Source: Vibrio gazogenes
GTDB taxonomy: Bacteria > Pseudomonadota > Gammaproteobacteria > Enterobacterales > Vibrionaceae
Assembly (NCBI RefSeq): GCF_002196515.1
Contig: NZ_CP018836.1
Span: 496,001-560,000, forward strand
Direction of reading: 5' to 3'
Length of the DNA: 64,000 nucleotides
A model generated the notes under the pieces. The model was not told the origin of the DNA. It worked only from the letters and a program-made list of their open reading frames with translations, and did no database searches. The position numbers and the translations under genes were made by a program. Below are positions 16,579 to 26,480 of this stretch, one piece after another (within the stretch, counting starts at the first letter, position 1; each line of letters begins with the position of its first letter).

Positions 16579-18005
16579 TGAATCTCCTTCCATTTCCGGT
16601 ACGGGAACTGTATTTCGACCGTCAACCCCTGAGGGACCGTATCATGTAAAATTAATCGAGCGTGATACGTCCTCGCGACATCGGCCGCGATAGTCATGCC
16701 TAATCCAGTCCCTGAGTGGCTATTGCCTGAAGTCCGGTAGAATCTCTTAAAGACATGCGGCTTGTCTTCATCTTTAATGCCGACCCCAAAGTCCCGAATC
16801 AAAATAATGGCTTTGGTGCCACGCCGGGCCACTTCCACCTCGACAACACTATTGTCGGGAGAATATTTGATCGCATTCTCAATCAAATTGGATAGCATTT
16901 GTGTTAACGCAAATTCGTCGCCTTCGATTTGGTATTGACCATGTTGCTGATAACTCAGCTCTATATTTCGTTTCAGTGCGTTAATTGCAAGCCCGCGGCA
17001 AATGGACTGGACAAGCTGATTGATATTGTTACTGGTCGGCTCAACACTGCGAAAACGGTGTTTAATCATGGCATGATTCAACAGTTGTTCAATAGTGCGA
17101 TCCAGAATGCCGCAAGCGTCTAAGAGACGCATCAGCCACTGGGTTGTCTGGGGGGAACTTTCCCGGCTCAACATCAGCTCAATTTGAGAGCGCATCCCTG
17201 CGACAGGCGTCTTCAACTGATGCGCCGCTTCACTGGTAAAGTTTTTCAGATTCACTAAGGTTTCATCCAACTGGAACATGAAACTATTAATTGTTTTAAC
17301 CAGATGCGTCACCTCTTCGGGCCCCTGAACGTCTATCGGTGTCAGGTCAACATTTGAACGTTTCGATATTTTTCTGTTAATACTTTTCAGCGGCTTCATC
17401 ACTTGGGCGATTAAGATCATAATGACGATAATGGTACAAAACACCACACCAAAAATAAGCTTGGATGCCACGCCCGATAACTGCTGCTCCCAGTCGGTCC
17501 TCGCTTCTGTCGTTTGTCCGACCAATACATAGACATGATGCGGCCCTTTTCTGGTGTTAATCACTCGGCCAACCAGCGCAAAACGCACATGTTGCTGTTT
17601 AAACACTAAATCAAAAAAATGGGGCGCAACCTCCAGTTGCAGGGGATGAGCATCGATTTGTGAGATCACCGTTTGTTCAGATAATAGCGCCGGATATCCG
17701 GTTACAAATTCCTTCTGCTTCGTCGTCACAAGATAAAAAACTTTATCACGCGGTGAGTCAGCCAGCCCGCTAAATGCAGAGAACGGTAAATCAACACTTA
17801 GTTCATCACCATCTAACAGTACATCTTCCAAAATTTGTAATGCTGCATTTGCCAGAGGACGATCAAAAGTGTACTGCGCGGTTTGATAGGCGTAGCGCTT
17901 CACCGCCAGCATGGAGAGCAAGCCGATAAACAGTAAAGCACTTGCGGAATAGGCAAGAAGCTGAAAACGGAGTGAGCGGGTTGAAAGAGAAGATAAAGAA
18001 AACAT
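16575..18005 (-). CDS. Sensor histidine kinase, TctE/QseC type
   Basis: The 476-residue inner-membrane kinase has an N-terminal transmembrane helix (LLAYSASALLFIGLLSMLAV), a periplasmic domain of about 130 residues and a second helix near residue 180 (LIFGVVFCTIIVIMILIAQV). These are followed by HAMP, the H-box SEAAHQLKTPVAGMRSQIEL and the ATPase motifs N-box (LIENAIKYS), IRDFGVGI and GTGLGMTIAADVA. All catalytic elements appear intact. The domain order matches TctE. It overlaps the regulator gene by one base and the binding-protein gene by four. Controlling the neighbouring tricarboxylate uptake genes is the likely job. Confidence 0.85.
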   Translation of the reverse strand: MFSLSSLSTRSLRFQLLAYSASALLFIGLLSMLAVKRYAYQTAQYTFDRPLANAALQILEDVLLDGDELSVDLPFSAFSGLADSPRDKVFYLVTTKQKEFVTGYPALLSEQTVISQIDAHPLQLEVAPHFFDLVFKQQHVRFALVGRVINTRKGPHHVYVLVGQTTEARTDWEQQLSGVASKLIFGVVFCTIIVIMILIAQVMKPLKSINRKISKRSNVDLTPIDVQGPEEVTHLVKTINSFMFQLDETLVNLKNFTSEAAHQLKTPVAGMRSQIELMLSRESSPQTTQWLMRLLDACGILDRTIEQLLNHAMIKHRFRSVEPTSNNINQLVQSICRGLAINALKRNIELSYQQHGQYQIEGDEFALTQMLSNLIENAIKYSPDNSVVEVEVARRGTKAIILIRDFGVGIKDEDKPHVFKRFYRTSGNSHSGTGLGMTIAADVARTYHARLILHDTVPQGLTVEIQFPYRKWKEIQ

Positions 18006-18670
18006 TACGGCTGCACAGCGAATACATAACCCAAACCGCGTAGCGTTTTAATCTCAACGTTACTGGTCACCAGTGCTTTGCGTAGTCGCCCCACATAGGT
18101 TTCAATCGCATTTTGATTAGGCGGATTATCATAGCCATATAAATGGTCAATGATGTCCTCTTTACTCAGGACACGATTCGGATGATTGATAAAAACTTCG
18201 AGGAGTCGGTACTCGCGCTGTTTGAGTTGAATACTTTCACCGTTGACTTTGACTGTCGCCGTGACGGAATCAAAACTCAGGTTACCCAGTTCTATCACGT
18301 TATGGTCATTCCCCCGGCTGCGACGCACAATACTGCGACAACGTGCTTCCAGCTCACCGAAATCAAAAGGTTTACTTAAAAAATCATCAGCGCCCAAATC
18401 AAGCAAATTAATGCGGTCATAAACATCTTTACGTGCCGTTAAAATCAGAATCGGGGTATTTGAGCGTTGACGGATTCTCTTGGTTATTTCTTCACCTGAG
18501 CGTTTCGGTAGATTAAGATCCAGAATCACTAGATCGTACTGGGTGTGTGAAACCAGTGAATAGGCAACATCGCCATCATCAGCACAGTCAACGCCATGAC
18601 CAAGGTCGCTAAACCGTTGCTCAAGTGACTCACTGATTAATTGATCATCCTCTACAATTAAAATTCGCAT
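18005..18670 (-). CDS. OmpR-type response regulator, TctD-like
   Basis: The start is set at MRILIVEDD (18670), the normal N-terminus of a receiver domain; an in-frame ATG 27 bp upstream is less likely. The 222-residue protein has a receiver domain with the phosphoacceptor Asp in YDLVILDLNLPKRSGEE, a Thr in LILTARK and the Lys in FLSKPFDFGE. A winged-helix DNA-binding domain follows from about residue 125 (QLKQREYRLLEVFINHPNRV; ETYVGRLRKAL). It forms one unit with the kinase and binding protein downstream. Confidence 0.88.
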   Translation of the reverse strand: MRILIVEDDQLISESLEQRFSDLGHGVDCADDGDVAYSLVSHTQYDLVILDLNLPKRSGEEITKRIRQRSNTPILILTARKDVYDRINLLDLGADDFLSKPFDFGELEARCRSIVRRSRGNDHNVIELGNLSFDSVTATVKVNGESIQLKQREYRLLEVFINHPNRVLSKEDIIDHLYGYDNPPNQNAIETYVGRLRKALVTSNVEIKTLRGLGYVFAVQP

Positions 18671-19131
18671 TGCCTTTGTGACTTCCTTTAAAAGCAAACT
18701 GCTTCGTTCATGTATGCTAACAATAAAAAATTTTTAATTAACAAATCGTTATATTTATTAATCGCCTCAATTCAACTGCCAGAAATAAGCTATCCGGTCA
18801 TCGTGATAACTTTTTCTGATTCATGGTGACACTGACATATCAGCGTACTGCGATTGAGACTCACTTGGGGGTAAAGTTACACTAATCTCCGCCAAGTCAT
18901 ACATACTTGTTAATCTATTTTTAATACTGGTCACATTTATGATAAATCTGTTAAGAGGATGATCATAAAGTCAGCGAAATGACAGGTTTGTTACATACCA
19001 TTTTGATGGTCTCTTCTCCCCCTCATACAACGCGACTCATATCAGGAAGACGATCAACGAAGGGATGAGAAGAGACAAGGTGATGATTACACGGGGAAAT
19101 TCTTATCCGTGCCATCCATTTACCTAGGGGG
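18671..19131. other. Intergenic region upstream of the response regulator
   Basis: This stretch of about 460 bp has no credible gene. It must hold the leftward promoter of the regulator/kinase/binding-protein operon; AT-rich runs at 18720-18760 are candidates. I saw no clear hairpin with a T-tract for the kinase gene at 19132-20091. Confidence 0.5.
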
Positions 19132-20091
19132 TTATACCGGCTCGTGGCTTGCACCAGAGGTTGAAAACGTTTCAGGCGCTAAGTCATTGGCTTTCAGTGC
19201 ATTCTCTATTGCGGTTCTCTTTTCGGTCAGCTTAATATCACCGGCATCGAGAAGGATGCCGATATATGTGCCACTGTGTGCGACAGTAACACCAAGCCCA
19301 CCATGCTGATCACAAAGATCAATAAACAAACTCAGGTGTTTATTAGGCCGGAATCGCTGATTTAAAATTGCGCTCATGGTGGTGACCTGACCGATCTCCC
19401 GACAGTCACCGTGCTTGACAGCACGCTGGATGCGAGACAACAAATCCTGATATTGCTCTCTTTCAGCAATACCAATACCGGGAAGCATTTTCTTATGCGC
19501 AACGGTATCCACACTGCCCCCTTCATCATGAGCCACAATGACCATCTTGGGTAATGGGCCAAGCTCGGCAATTAAATGCCCGATATTCTGATGAAACGCG
19601 ACACAGTGGGGAAACATCACTGCATCGGTCGGCTCGATTTGGCACAACATCCGGGCGAGTTCTTCATTGCTGATACAAACCTGATAATGGTCGATAATCG
19701 CTCGTGCAGCAGCCACAAGATCTGCTGACGAGCTGGCTAAACCTTTACTCTCAGGAATATCCGACGCAATCTCAAGTACACCGTGCAATGGCAATTGATA
19801 GCGGCTCAACAGTGCGTGAGCTAAAGCCAGTGCCTTCGTCTTATGGGGCGGAGAAACCTGCAAGCCCGCCGCTTCTTCTTCTTCGAGATAAAATTTTGCG
19901 CTCACGTAACGCTGAACCGGAAGCGTTACCAGAAAATCTTGCCCGTTGGGTAACACGCCTTGCAGTAACTCACCAAACGTGCAGCAAGACTGACCCGATC
20001 CAAAATGACAGCGGCCACTCGAATCCTGTGGTTCTGACAAAGTATCAATGAACGGCTCACACATCGCGTGAGGTATTTGGGCAAGATACAT
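19132..20091 (-). CDS. GHMP kinase, PduX (L-threonine kinase)-like
   Basis: The protein has 319 residues. The N-terminal GQSCCTFGELLQGVLPNG matches the PduX start, which usually reads CPASCGELIQG. The GHMP ATP-binding motif is PESKGLASSSADLVAAARA near residues 113-131, and a C-terminal GGLGVTVAHSGTYIGILLD completes the fold. PduX phosphorylates L-threonine for the cobalamin nucleotide-loop linker. No cobalamin or propanediol genes are adjacent, so the substrate could differ. It is read leftward on its own, with a divergent methyltransferase gene on its upstream side. Confidence 0.75.
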   Translation of the reverse strand: MYLAQIPHAMCEPFIDTLSEPQDSSGRCHFGSGQSCCTFGELLQGVLPNGQDFLVTLPVQRYVSAKFYLEEEEAAGLQVSPPHKTKALALAHALLSRYQLPLHGVLEIASDIPESKGLASSSADLVAAARAIIDHYQVCISNEELARMLCQIEPTDAVMFPHCVAFHQNIGHLIAELGPLPKMVIVAHDEGGSVDTVAHKKMLPGIGIAEREQYQDLLSRIQRAVKHGDCREIGQVTTMSAILNQRFRPNKHLSLFIDLCDQHGGLGVTVAHSGTYIGILLDAGDIKLTEKRTAIENALKANDLAPETFSTSGASHEPV

Positions 20092-20244
20092 AATCTGATG
20101 AGGTCACATATAAACAGGTAACGTTTTCTGAATTTAACCTTGATACGTGGTTCACCGATTGGTGTCAATCATCAGGATACTTTGATATTCATACCGATGG
20201 GTATGATAGACTTCTCCCAAACGTATCCATAGGGATCACCAAAA

Positions 20245-21057
20245 TTGACCACTGTTAATACTAAAAATATTCATGTATGGAACGCATGGGTGCCGATTCA
20301 TGTCCGCTCCGATTTTTACGCCATGGATGAATTCAAGAAAAACCCTGACTCGCTCAAAGCGCTCGACAAACAACTGCTGGGGGATCTGCAAGATAAAGAG
20401 GTCCTTCATCTGCAGTGTCATTTTGGCCAAGATACCCTGTCATTAGCACATGCCGGGGCGCATGTAACCGGAGTAGATTATTCACCGGAGGCGATCAAAA
20501 CCGCCACTGCGTTGTCTGCTGAACTCAACATTCCGGCAAATTTTGTCTGCCAAGATGTTTTAGCGCTGCAACTGGATCAGAAGTTCGACATTATTTACAC
20601 CTCTTATGGGGTGATCAATTGGTTGTCCGATCTGAATCAATGGGCGCAAGTGATTCGTCGGCATCTCAAGGAAGATGGTCGTTTAGTGATGGTTGAATTC
20701 CATCCGTTTCTCAATATCCTCGACGATGAATTTACGGGTATCGGTTACGATTACTGTCATCAAGGGGATGCTATCGCGTTTAAAGACCAAAAATCATATG
20801 TGAACAGCCCAGATGACCATGGCTTGTATACCACTTATGAATATTTACATACACTGTCTGATGTGAGTAACGCACTTACCCATGCGGGGATCATCTTCGA
20901 AATGGCCGAGTATCCATATAGCAATTACAACTGCTTTCCGAACCTCTATGAAGTGACTGAAGGATCAGGCACTTATCGCCATCCATTGAATATCCCAATG
21001 ATGTTTTCAATTGTTGGTCATCTTATCGAGAATTGCAGCACTCCACCACCACAGTGA
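20245..21057 (+). CDS. Class I SAM-dependent methyltransferase
   Basis: The 270-residue protein starts at a TTG (20245) preceded by AGGGA; no upstream ATG is available in frame. The SAM-binding glycine loop is in VLHLQCHFGQDTLSL, followed by the acidic end of strand 2 in VTGVDYSPEAI and FVCQDVLAL, and the later NYNCFPNLYE. It is similar in length and layout to cytoplasmic small-molecule methyltransferases of the YcgJ/SmtA kind. The substrate is unknown. It stands divergent from the PduX-like gene and convergent with cra. Confidence 0.8.
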   Translation: MTTVNTKNIHVWNAWVPIHVRSDFYAMDEFKKNPDSLKALDKQLLGDLQDKEVLHLQCHFGQDTLSLAHAGAHVTGVDYSPEAIKTATALSAELNIPANFVCQDVLALQLDQKFDIIYTSYGVINWLSDLNQWAQVIRRHLKEDGRLVMVEFHPFLNILDDEFTGIGYDYCHQGDAIAFKDQKSYVNSPDDHGLYTTYEYLHTLSDVSNALTHAGIIFEMAEYPYSNYNCFPNLYEVTEGSGTYRHPLNIPMMFSIVGHLIENCSTPPPQ

Positions 21058-21092
21058 TCCCTGTAAGCCATCAGCAATGATTCATTTTCTCA

Positions 21093-22088
21093 TCATGACT
21101 GGCTCGGATTGCGACGCACCCGTAATTTTCGCGGAACCAGTTCAATGCCGGGCTGATGGCGCTTCGCGGTTGCATTTAAAGCAACGGCCAGTGCGCTGTC
21201 GGCAATCAGTTCAAACTGCTGCGGTAAGGAATTAATTTTCAGCGGTAAAAAGTCCAGGAGCCGGTTATCCCCGAAGGTTGCCAAGCGGATGTTGTCCATC
21301 AGTTGCGGGTGTTCCAGCAGGACATCCAGAATCCCTTCTAACAAGGTATATGAGGTTGATACGATCGCTTCCGGTACGGTGCCTTTATTTACCCACTCAG
21401 AGAAAACCTTCTTTCCTTCTTCGCGGTTAAAGTGACTGCCATACCCTTCTAAAATCTGAATCCCTTTGGGTTTAACAGCCGCTTCAAATCCCAACTGACG
21501 ATCCGTAGAAATACTGAGTTCCGGCAATGCACCAATCAGACCTATCGACTGAAGCTGATCATCTAAAACGGATTCGGTCAATTCCAAAGCAGCACTATAA
21601 TCTTCACTGACCACACACGCGAAGAATTCATCATCCAGCGGACGGTCAATCGCAATCACCGGGGTTCCGGCTTGCTGAAGCCCGTAATAGAATTCACTGG
21701 CATTCGGAATCGAACTGGCAACAAACAAGGCATCAATCCGGCGAGCAATCAGTGTGTTTGCAACTGACATTTCAGTTTCGGGATTGTCATCCGAGCAAGC
21801 GATAAGTATTTGGTATCCCGCTTGTCTGGAATTTTGCTCAAGTAATTTAGATAAACGTGCATAACTGGTGTTTTCTAGATCCGGGATAATCAATCCGAAT
21901 GACCGACTGTTCCCGGCTCGCAGCGCAGAAGCCGTGTGATCAGGACGGTAATTATGCGCATTCACCACATCCATAACTTTCAGCTGCGTCTTCTCACTAA
22001 TGCGATACTTTTGTGCTTTTCCATTGATCACATAACTTGCAGTGGTTTTCGACACGCCAGCTAATTTGGCAATTTCATCTAGTGTCAT
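21093..22088 (-). CDS. cra: Catabolite repressor/activator Cra (FruR), LacI family
   Basis: The 331-residue regulator has an N-terminal LacI-type helix-turn-helix (MTLDEIAKLAGVSKTTASYV), a hinge region and a periplasmic-binding-like effector domain (FGLIIPDLENTSYARLSKLL; VIAIDRPLDDEFFACVVSED). This start and length match Cra/FruR, which is inactivated by fructose-1-phosphate. It is divergent from fruBKA, and three operators of the Cra type lie between them, so it should repress the fru operon and perhaps itself. Confidence 0.93.
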   Translation of the reverse strand: MTLDEIAKLAGVSKTTASYVINGKAQKYRISEKTQLKVMDVVNAHNYRPDHTASALRAGNSRSFGLIIPDLENTSYARLSKLLEQNSRQAGYQILIACSDDNPETEMSVANTLIARRIDALFVASSIPNASEFYYGLQQAGTPVIAIDRPLDDEFFACVVSEDYSAALELTESVLDDQLQSIGLIGALPELSISTDRQLGFEAAVKPKGIQILEGYGSHFNREEGKKVFSEWVNKGTVPEAIVSTSYTLLEGILDVLLEHPQLMDNIRLATFGDNRLLDFLPLKINSLPQQFELIADSALAVALNATAKRHQPGIELVPRKLRVRRNPSQS

Positions 22089-22160
22089 ATCGCTACTCTT
22101 TTTAGTGTGCGTCGGATCATAGAAATTAAAATTAAGATCCTCAATAGGATTGAACTATAT

Positions 22161-22320
22161 GCTGAATCGATTCACTATAAAAGCTGAAAGGATTCAGCAA
22201 AATTCAAAAATGATAGCGAAATCTACTTTTTTGGACTATTTGTTAGATAACTTCCATATTATGAGCAATGTGAAGTGATTTTTGCTGAATTTTTTTAAAT
22301 AGATACTGAAACGATTCAGC
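22161..22320. promoter_or_regulatory. Three Cra (FruR) operators in the cra-fruB intergenic region
   Basis: GCTGAATCGATTCACT (22161-22176), GCTGAAAGGATTCAGC (22183-22198) and ACTGAAACGATTCAGC (22305-22320) fit the known Cra consensus GCTGAAWCGWTTCA. Two are spaced 22 bp apart near cra, and one lies about 125 bp before the fruB start. The arrangement suggests cooperative or looping control of both directions. Confidence 0.9.
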
Positions 22321-22445
22321 TATTTTCATAATAAAACGATGGTGCAGACACCCAGGGATGATCTTCCCAACCAGAAACTCCGTTAGAGAGTTATCGGATG
22401 TGTCCGCACCTAAAGCGCCAAATAAGGCAATTAAAGGGGCCAAAC

Positions 22446-23582
22446 ATGCTGCAACTCACTCCTCATGACATCCATCTGGGACAGTCTCAATCGAACAAAC
22501 AAGATGCAATTCGTGCAATTGCGAGCCACCTGAGCGAGAAGGGACTCGTTGATGCCGGTTACGTCGATGGCATGCTCAACCGGGAAGCACAAAATTCAAC
22601 ATTCCTCGGCAATGGTATTGCCATTCCGCATGGTACAACCGATACCCGCTCTTTAGTGAAAGAAACCGGTGTCGCTGTACACCATTTTCCTCAGGGCGTT
22701 GATTGGGGTGATGGTAATACGGTTTATGTTGCGATCGGTATCGCTGCCAAATCGGATGAACACCTTGGCATTTTGAAACAGCTGACCAAAGTGCTGTCAG
22801 CCGATGGCGTTGAACAAAAACTGCAACAGGCCAGCCAGGCACAAGACATCATTGCCCTGCTCAATGGTGATGTTCAGTTCGAAGCTGACTTTGATGACTC
22901 ACTGATTCAGTTGCAATTCCCGGCAACAGACATGACGCCACTGTCCGCAGTCGCAAGCGGACTGTTGAAAAACAAAGGCTGTGTCAACAGTGAGTTTGTC
23001 GCTGATGTGGTCGCCAAAGAAGCAACCCCACTCGGTGGTGGTCTGTGGCTCACCAGTAGTAATCGCGGTGTGTCCCGTACCGGTCTGGCATTCATCACTG
23101 CCCAGGATGCTTTTGAAGTTCAGGGACAGTCAGTCAAAGGCCTCATCGTTGTTGCCGCTTGCAATGGCGCACATCAGCCGCTGATGCAAAAAATCACGGA
23201 GATTGTTTTCCAGAAAAATCAACAAGCCCTGTTCACCGCTGACAAACAAGCGGTTCTGGCAGCATTGGGTATGGCTGAATCAGTACCTGCAAGTGCCGAC
23301 AACAGCACCAACACGGCGGTTTTCCAAGTGAAAAACTCACATGGCTTGCACGCTCGTCCAGGCGCAATGCTCGTCGCGGAAGCGAAGAAATTCGAAGCTG
23401 AAATCAAGGTTTCCAATCTCGATGGCGATGGTAAGGCCGTCAATGCGAAGAGCCTGATGAAAGTCATCGCACTGGGTGTGAAATGCGGACACAGACTTGA
23501 ATTTACCGCTAACGGTTCTGATGCAAGCCAAGCACTTGAAGCGCTGGGTGCCGCGATTAATGCTGGTCTGGGCGAACATTAA
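22446..23582 (+). CDS. fruB: PTS fructose-specific EIIA-HPr fusion protein (FPr, diphosphoryl transfer protein)
   Basis: The start is chosen at MLQLTPHDIHLG (22446), which follows AAAGGGGCC and matches the E. coli FruB start; an in-frame upstream ATG at 22398 lacks support. It has 378 residues. The EIIA domain comes first, with its phospho-His in GNGIAIPHGTTDTR. A central module follows, then a C-terminal HPr-like domain with the phospho-His in KNSHGLHARPGAMLVAEA. It passes phosphate to FruA during fructose uptake. First gene of the fruBKA operon, 9 bp before fruK. Confidence 0.95.
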   Translation: MLQLTPHDIHLGQSQSNKQDAIRAIASHLSEKGLVDAGYVDGMLNREAQNSTFLGNGIAIPHGTTDTRSLVKETGVAVHHFPQGVDWGDGNTVYVAIGIAAKSDEHLGILKQLTKVLSADGVEQKLQQASQAQDIIALLNGDVQFEADFDDSLIQLQFPATDMTPLSAVASGLLKNKGCVNSEFVADVVAKEATPLGGGLWLTSSNRGVSRTGLAFITAQDAFEVQGQSVKGLIVVAACNGAHQPLMQKITEIVFQKNQQALFTADKQAVLAALGMAESVPASADNSTNTAVFQVKNSHGLHARPGAMLVAEAKKFEAEIKVSNLDGDGKAVNAKSLMKVIALGVKCGHRLEFTANGSDASQALEALGAAINAGLGEH

Positions 23583-23591
23583 GGGATCATT

Positions 23592-24545
23592 ATGACGAAT
23601 CGAGTAGTCACTATTACACTCAATCCGGCACTGGATCTGACCGGCAGCCTTGACACATTACAAGTCGGTTCTGTCAGTCTGGTCAATCAAGGTTCGCTTC
23701 ATGCGGCAGGAAAAGGGGTTAACGTTGCTCAGGTGCTCAGTGATCTGGGTGCTGAAGTTACCGTGACCGGTTTTCTGGGTAACGATAATCAAGACATCTT
23801 CTGTCAGTTATTCGAATCCATGGGTGCAACGGATGCGTTTATCCGCGTTGATGGCGCAACCCGAATCAACGTGAAGCTGGTCGAGTCTTCCGGTGAAGTC
23901 AGCGATATCAACTTCCCCGGTGTCGAAGTGTCACCACAAGCCATTGCAGCATTTGAAGAAACATTGTTCCGACTGGCTGAAAGTCATGAATATTTTGTCT
24001 TGGCGGGCAGTTTACCGAAAGGGGTTTCTCCTCAGCTTTGTGCATCTTGGATCGAGCAACTCCACCAACAGGGTAAGAAAGTGTTGTTCGATAGCAGCCG
24101 CGATGCGCTTGCCGCCGGTCTGGAGGCTCATCCGTGGTTAATCAAACCCAATGATGAGGAATTGTCTCATTTCGTCGGCAGACCGCTTGAGTCTGCGGCT
24201 GAATGTCAGCAAGCAGCGAGCGAACTCGCCGCAAAAGAGATCGAAAATATCGTCGTCTCAATGGGTGCAAACGGGGTGATGTGGCTTAACAACAATGAAT
24301 GGCTACATGCGAAACCACCTCGGATGAATGTCGTCAGTACCGTCGGAGCCGGTGATACGCTGGTTGCCGGGTTGTGCTGGGGACATATGCAGTCCATGAA
24401 GAAGGAGGAGCTACTTACCTTTGCAACGGCACTATCTGCACTAGCAGTGAGTCAGGTGGGTGTCGGTGTCGCCGATATCCAACAGTTAAACACCCTACAA
24501 CAGCAGATCCAATTACAACCGTATAGCCCTGAGGCTAGTAATTAA
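23592..24545 (+). CDS. fruK: 1-phosphofructokinase
   Basis: The 317-residue PfkB-family kinase converts fructose-1-phosphate to fructose-1,6-bisphosphate. Motifs: VTITLNPALDLTG at the start, the substrate loop AAGKGVNVAQVLSDLG, and the second PfkB signature VSTVGAGDTLVAGLCWG with the catalytic Asp. It sits between fruB and fruA with short gaps, in the standard operon order. Confidence 0.95.
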   Translation: MTNRVVTITLNPALDLTGSLDTLQVGSVSLVNQGSLHAAGKGVNVAQVLSDLGAEVTVTGFLGNDNQDIFCQLFESMGATDAFIRVDGATRINVKLVESSGEVSDINFPGVEVSPQAIAAFEETLFRLAESHEYFVLAGSLPKGVSPQLCASWIEQLHQQGKKVLFDSSRDALAAGLEAHPWLIKPNDEELSHFVGRPLESAAECQQAASELAAKEIENIVVSMGANGVMWLNNNEWLHAKPPRMNVVSTVGAGDTLVAGLCWGHMQSMKKEELLTFATALSALAVSQVGVGVADIQQLNTLQQQIQLQPYSPEASN

Positions 24546-24567
24546 GGACAACAATAAGGTCGTAACT

Positions 24568-26298
24568 ATGAAAATTGCCATTATTACCGCGTGCCCAAGC
24601 GGCGTCGCAAATAGTATTCTCGCTGCCGGTTTGTTAGAGCAAGCAGCGAAGTCTCTGGATTGGTCAGCAACGGTTGAATGTCACTCTTCCGTTGTCGATG
24701 GCTATACGCTCACTGACGCCGATGTTGCTGAAGCGGAGCTGGTTGTCATTGCTGCCAATACACCTGTTGATACCACCCGTTTCGTTGGCAAAAAAGTTTA
24801 CCAAAGCGATATTGCCGCATGTACAGCGGATCCAACCGCTTATCTGAAAACAGCCGCAGAACAAGCGCAAGTCCTTGATAAAGCGCAAACCGTTGCGGCA
24901 GCACCAGTTGCATCAGCAGCAAGCGCGAAGAAAATCGTTGCAATTACAGCCTGCCCGACAGGTGTTGCACACACATTCATGGCGGCTGAAGCACTGGAAA
25001 ATACTGCTCAAACCATGGGACACCAGATCAAGGTGGAAACGCGTGGTTCCGTCGGTGCAAAAAACCAACTGACTGCCGAAGATATTGCAGCGGCTGATCT
25101 TGTCATTATCGCGGCTGATATTGAGGTGCCACTGGATCGTTTCAACGGGAAGAAGCTCTACCGGACCAAAACAGGCCCGGCACTGAAAAAAACACAGGAA
25201 GAGATCGAAAAAGCATTCGTTCAGGCGACTGTTTATCAGGGTTCTGCTGGTTCCAGTGAAGCAGCGACTGAAGAGAAGAAAGGTGTTTATAAACACTTGA
25301 TGACAGGTGTATCACACATGTTGCCCGTGGTGGTTGCCGGTGGTTTGATCATCGCCTTGTCTTTCGTCTTCGGGATTGAAGCCTTTAAAGAAGAAGGAAC
25401 ACTTGCCGCTGCACTGATGAAAATCGGTGGTGGTTCCGCATTTGCGCTAATGATTCCGGTATTGGCAGGTTACATTGCCTTCTCGATTGCAGACCGTCCC
25501 GGGCTTGCTCCTGGTTTAGTCGGTGGTATGTTAGCCAGCTCTATCGGTTCTGGTTTCCTTGGTGGTATCGTTGCTGGTTTCATTGCCGGTTATGCCGCAA
25601 AACTGATTGCAGATAAAGTACAACTGCCTCAGTCGATGGAAGCATTGAAACCGATTCTGATCATCCCATTCTTAGCCACACTGGCGACTGGCTTGATCAT
25701 GATTTATATCGTGGGTACACCCGTTGCGAACATCATGTCAGCAATGACAACATTCCTTGAGAATATGGGCTCAGGTAATGCGATTCTGCTAGGGATTATT
25801 CTCGGAGCAATGATGTGCTTTGACTTGGGTGGTCCGGTCAATAAAGCAGCCTATACCTTTGGGGTTGGTCTGTTAGCTTCGCAACAGTATCTGCCAATGG
25901 CGGCAATCATGGCTGCCGGTATGGTGCCGGCATTGGGTATGGGTGTTGCAACCTTCATCGCTAAAAATAAATTTGAGAAAAGTGAACAAGAAGCAGGGAA
26001 AGCATCATTCGTGCTGGGTCTGTGTTTCATCTCAGAAGGTGCGATTCCATTTGCAGCGAAAGATCCAATGCGTGTCATCCCTGCTTGTATGGCTGGTGGT
26101 GCGGTCACTGGTGCATTATCAATGCTGTTCGGTGCGAAGCTGATGGCGCCTCACGGTGGTCTGTTCGTACTGTTAATTCCAAACGCAATTTCACCAGTGC
26201 TGATGTATCTGGTTGCGATTGCTGTCGGTACAGCAATCACTGGTATTGGCTATGCGATGCTTAAACCACAATCAGCATTAGAGAAAGCAGTCTCCTAA
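24568..26298 (+). CDS. fruA: PTS fructose transporter subunit EIIBC
   Basis: The protein has 576 residues and the usual FruA layout. Residues 1-100 are a degenerate IIB' domain (AIITACPSGVANSIL). A linker and the active IIB domain with the phospho-Cys in VAITACPTGVAHTFMAAEAL (about residues 125-145) follow. From about residue 225 comes the membrane IIC domain, with many helices and the family motif CFDLGGPVNKAAYTFG. It imports and phosphorylates fructose at C1. Last gene of the operon; a strong terminator follows. Confidence 0.95.
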   Translation: MKIAIITACPSGVANSILAAGLLEQAAKSLDWSATVECHSSVVDGYTLTDADVAEAELVVIAANTPVDTTRFVGKKVYQSDIAACTADPTAYLKTAAEQAQVLDKAQTVAAAPVASAASAKKIVAITACPTGVAHTFMAAEALENTAQTMGHQIKVETRGSVGAKNQLTAEDIAAADLVIIAADIEVPLDRFNGKKLYRTKTGPALKKTQEEIEKAFVQATVYQGSAGSSEAATEEKKGVYKHLMTGVSHMLPVVVAGGLIIALSFVFGIEAFKEEGTLAAALMKIGGGSAFALMIPVLAGYIAFSIADRPGLAPGLVGGMLASSIGSGFLGGIVAGFIAGYAAKLIADKVQLPQSMEALKPILIIPFLATLATGLIMIYIVGTPVANIMSAMTTFLENMGSGNAILLGIILGAMMCFDLGGPVNKAAYTFGVGLLASQQYLPMAAIMAAGMVPALGMGVATFIAKNKFEKSEQEAGKASFVLGLCFISEGAIPFAAKDPMRVIPACMAGGAVTGALSMLFGAKLMAPHGGLFVLLIPNAISPVLMYLVAIAVGTAITGIGYAMLKPQSALEKAVS

Positions 26299-26338
26299 AC
26301 CCTCTTGGGGCACATCTTTGCTCCATTGAAAACGGTTT

Positions 26339-26367
26339 GCCAGTGGGAATCCCCCACTGGCTTTTTT
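26339..26367 (+). terminator. Intrinsic terminator of fruBKA
   Basis: GCCAGTGGG (26339-26347) pairs with CCCACTGGC (26353-26361), loop of five, followed by TTTTTT. Confidence 0.9.
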
Positions 26368-26480
26368 ATATTTGACGATCATCGAATTTGACGCTCATCG
26401 ATAAGACGGGAAATCACGGATAACACACGTAACCATCGAGATGCTTCCCTCTGATGACCCGCGATAAATGAACCGATATA

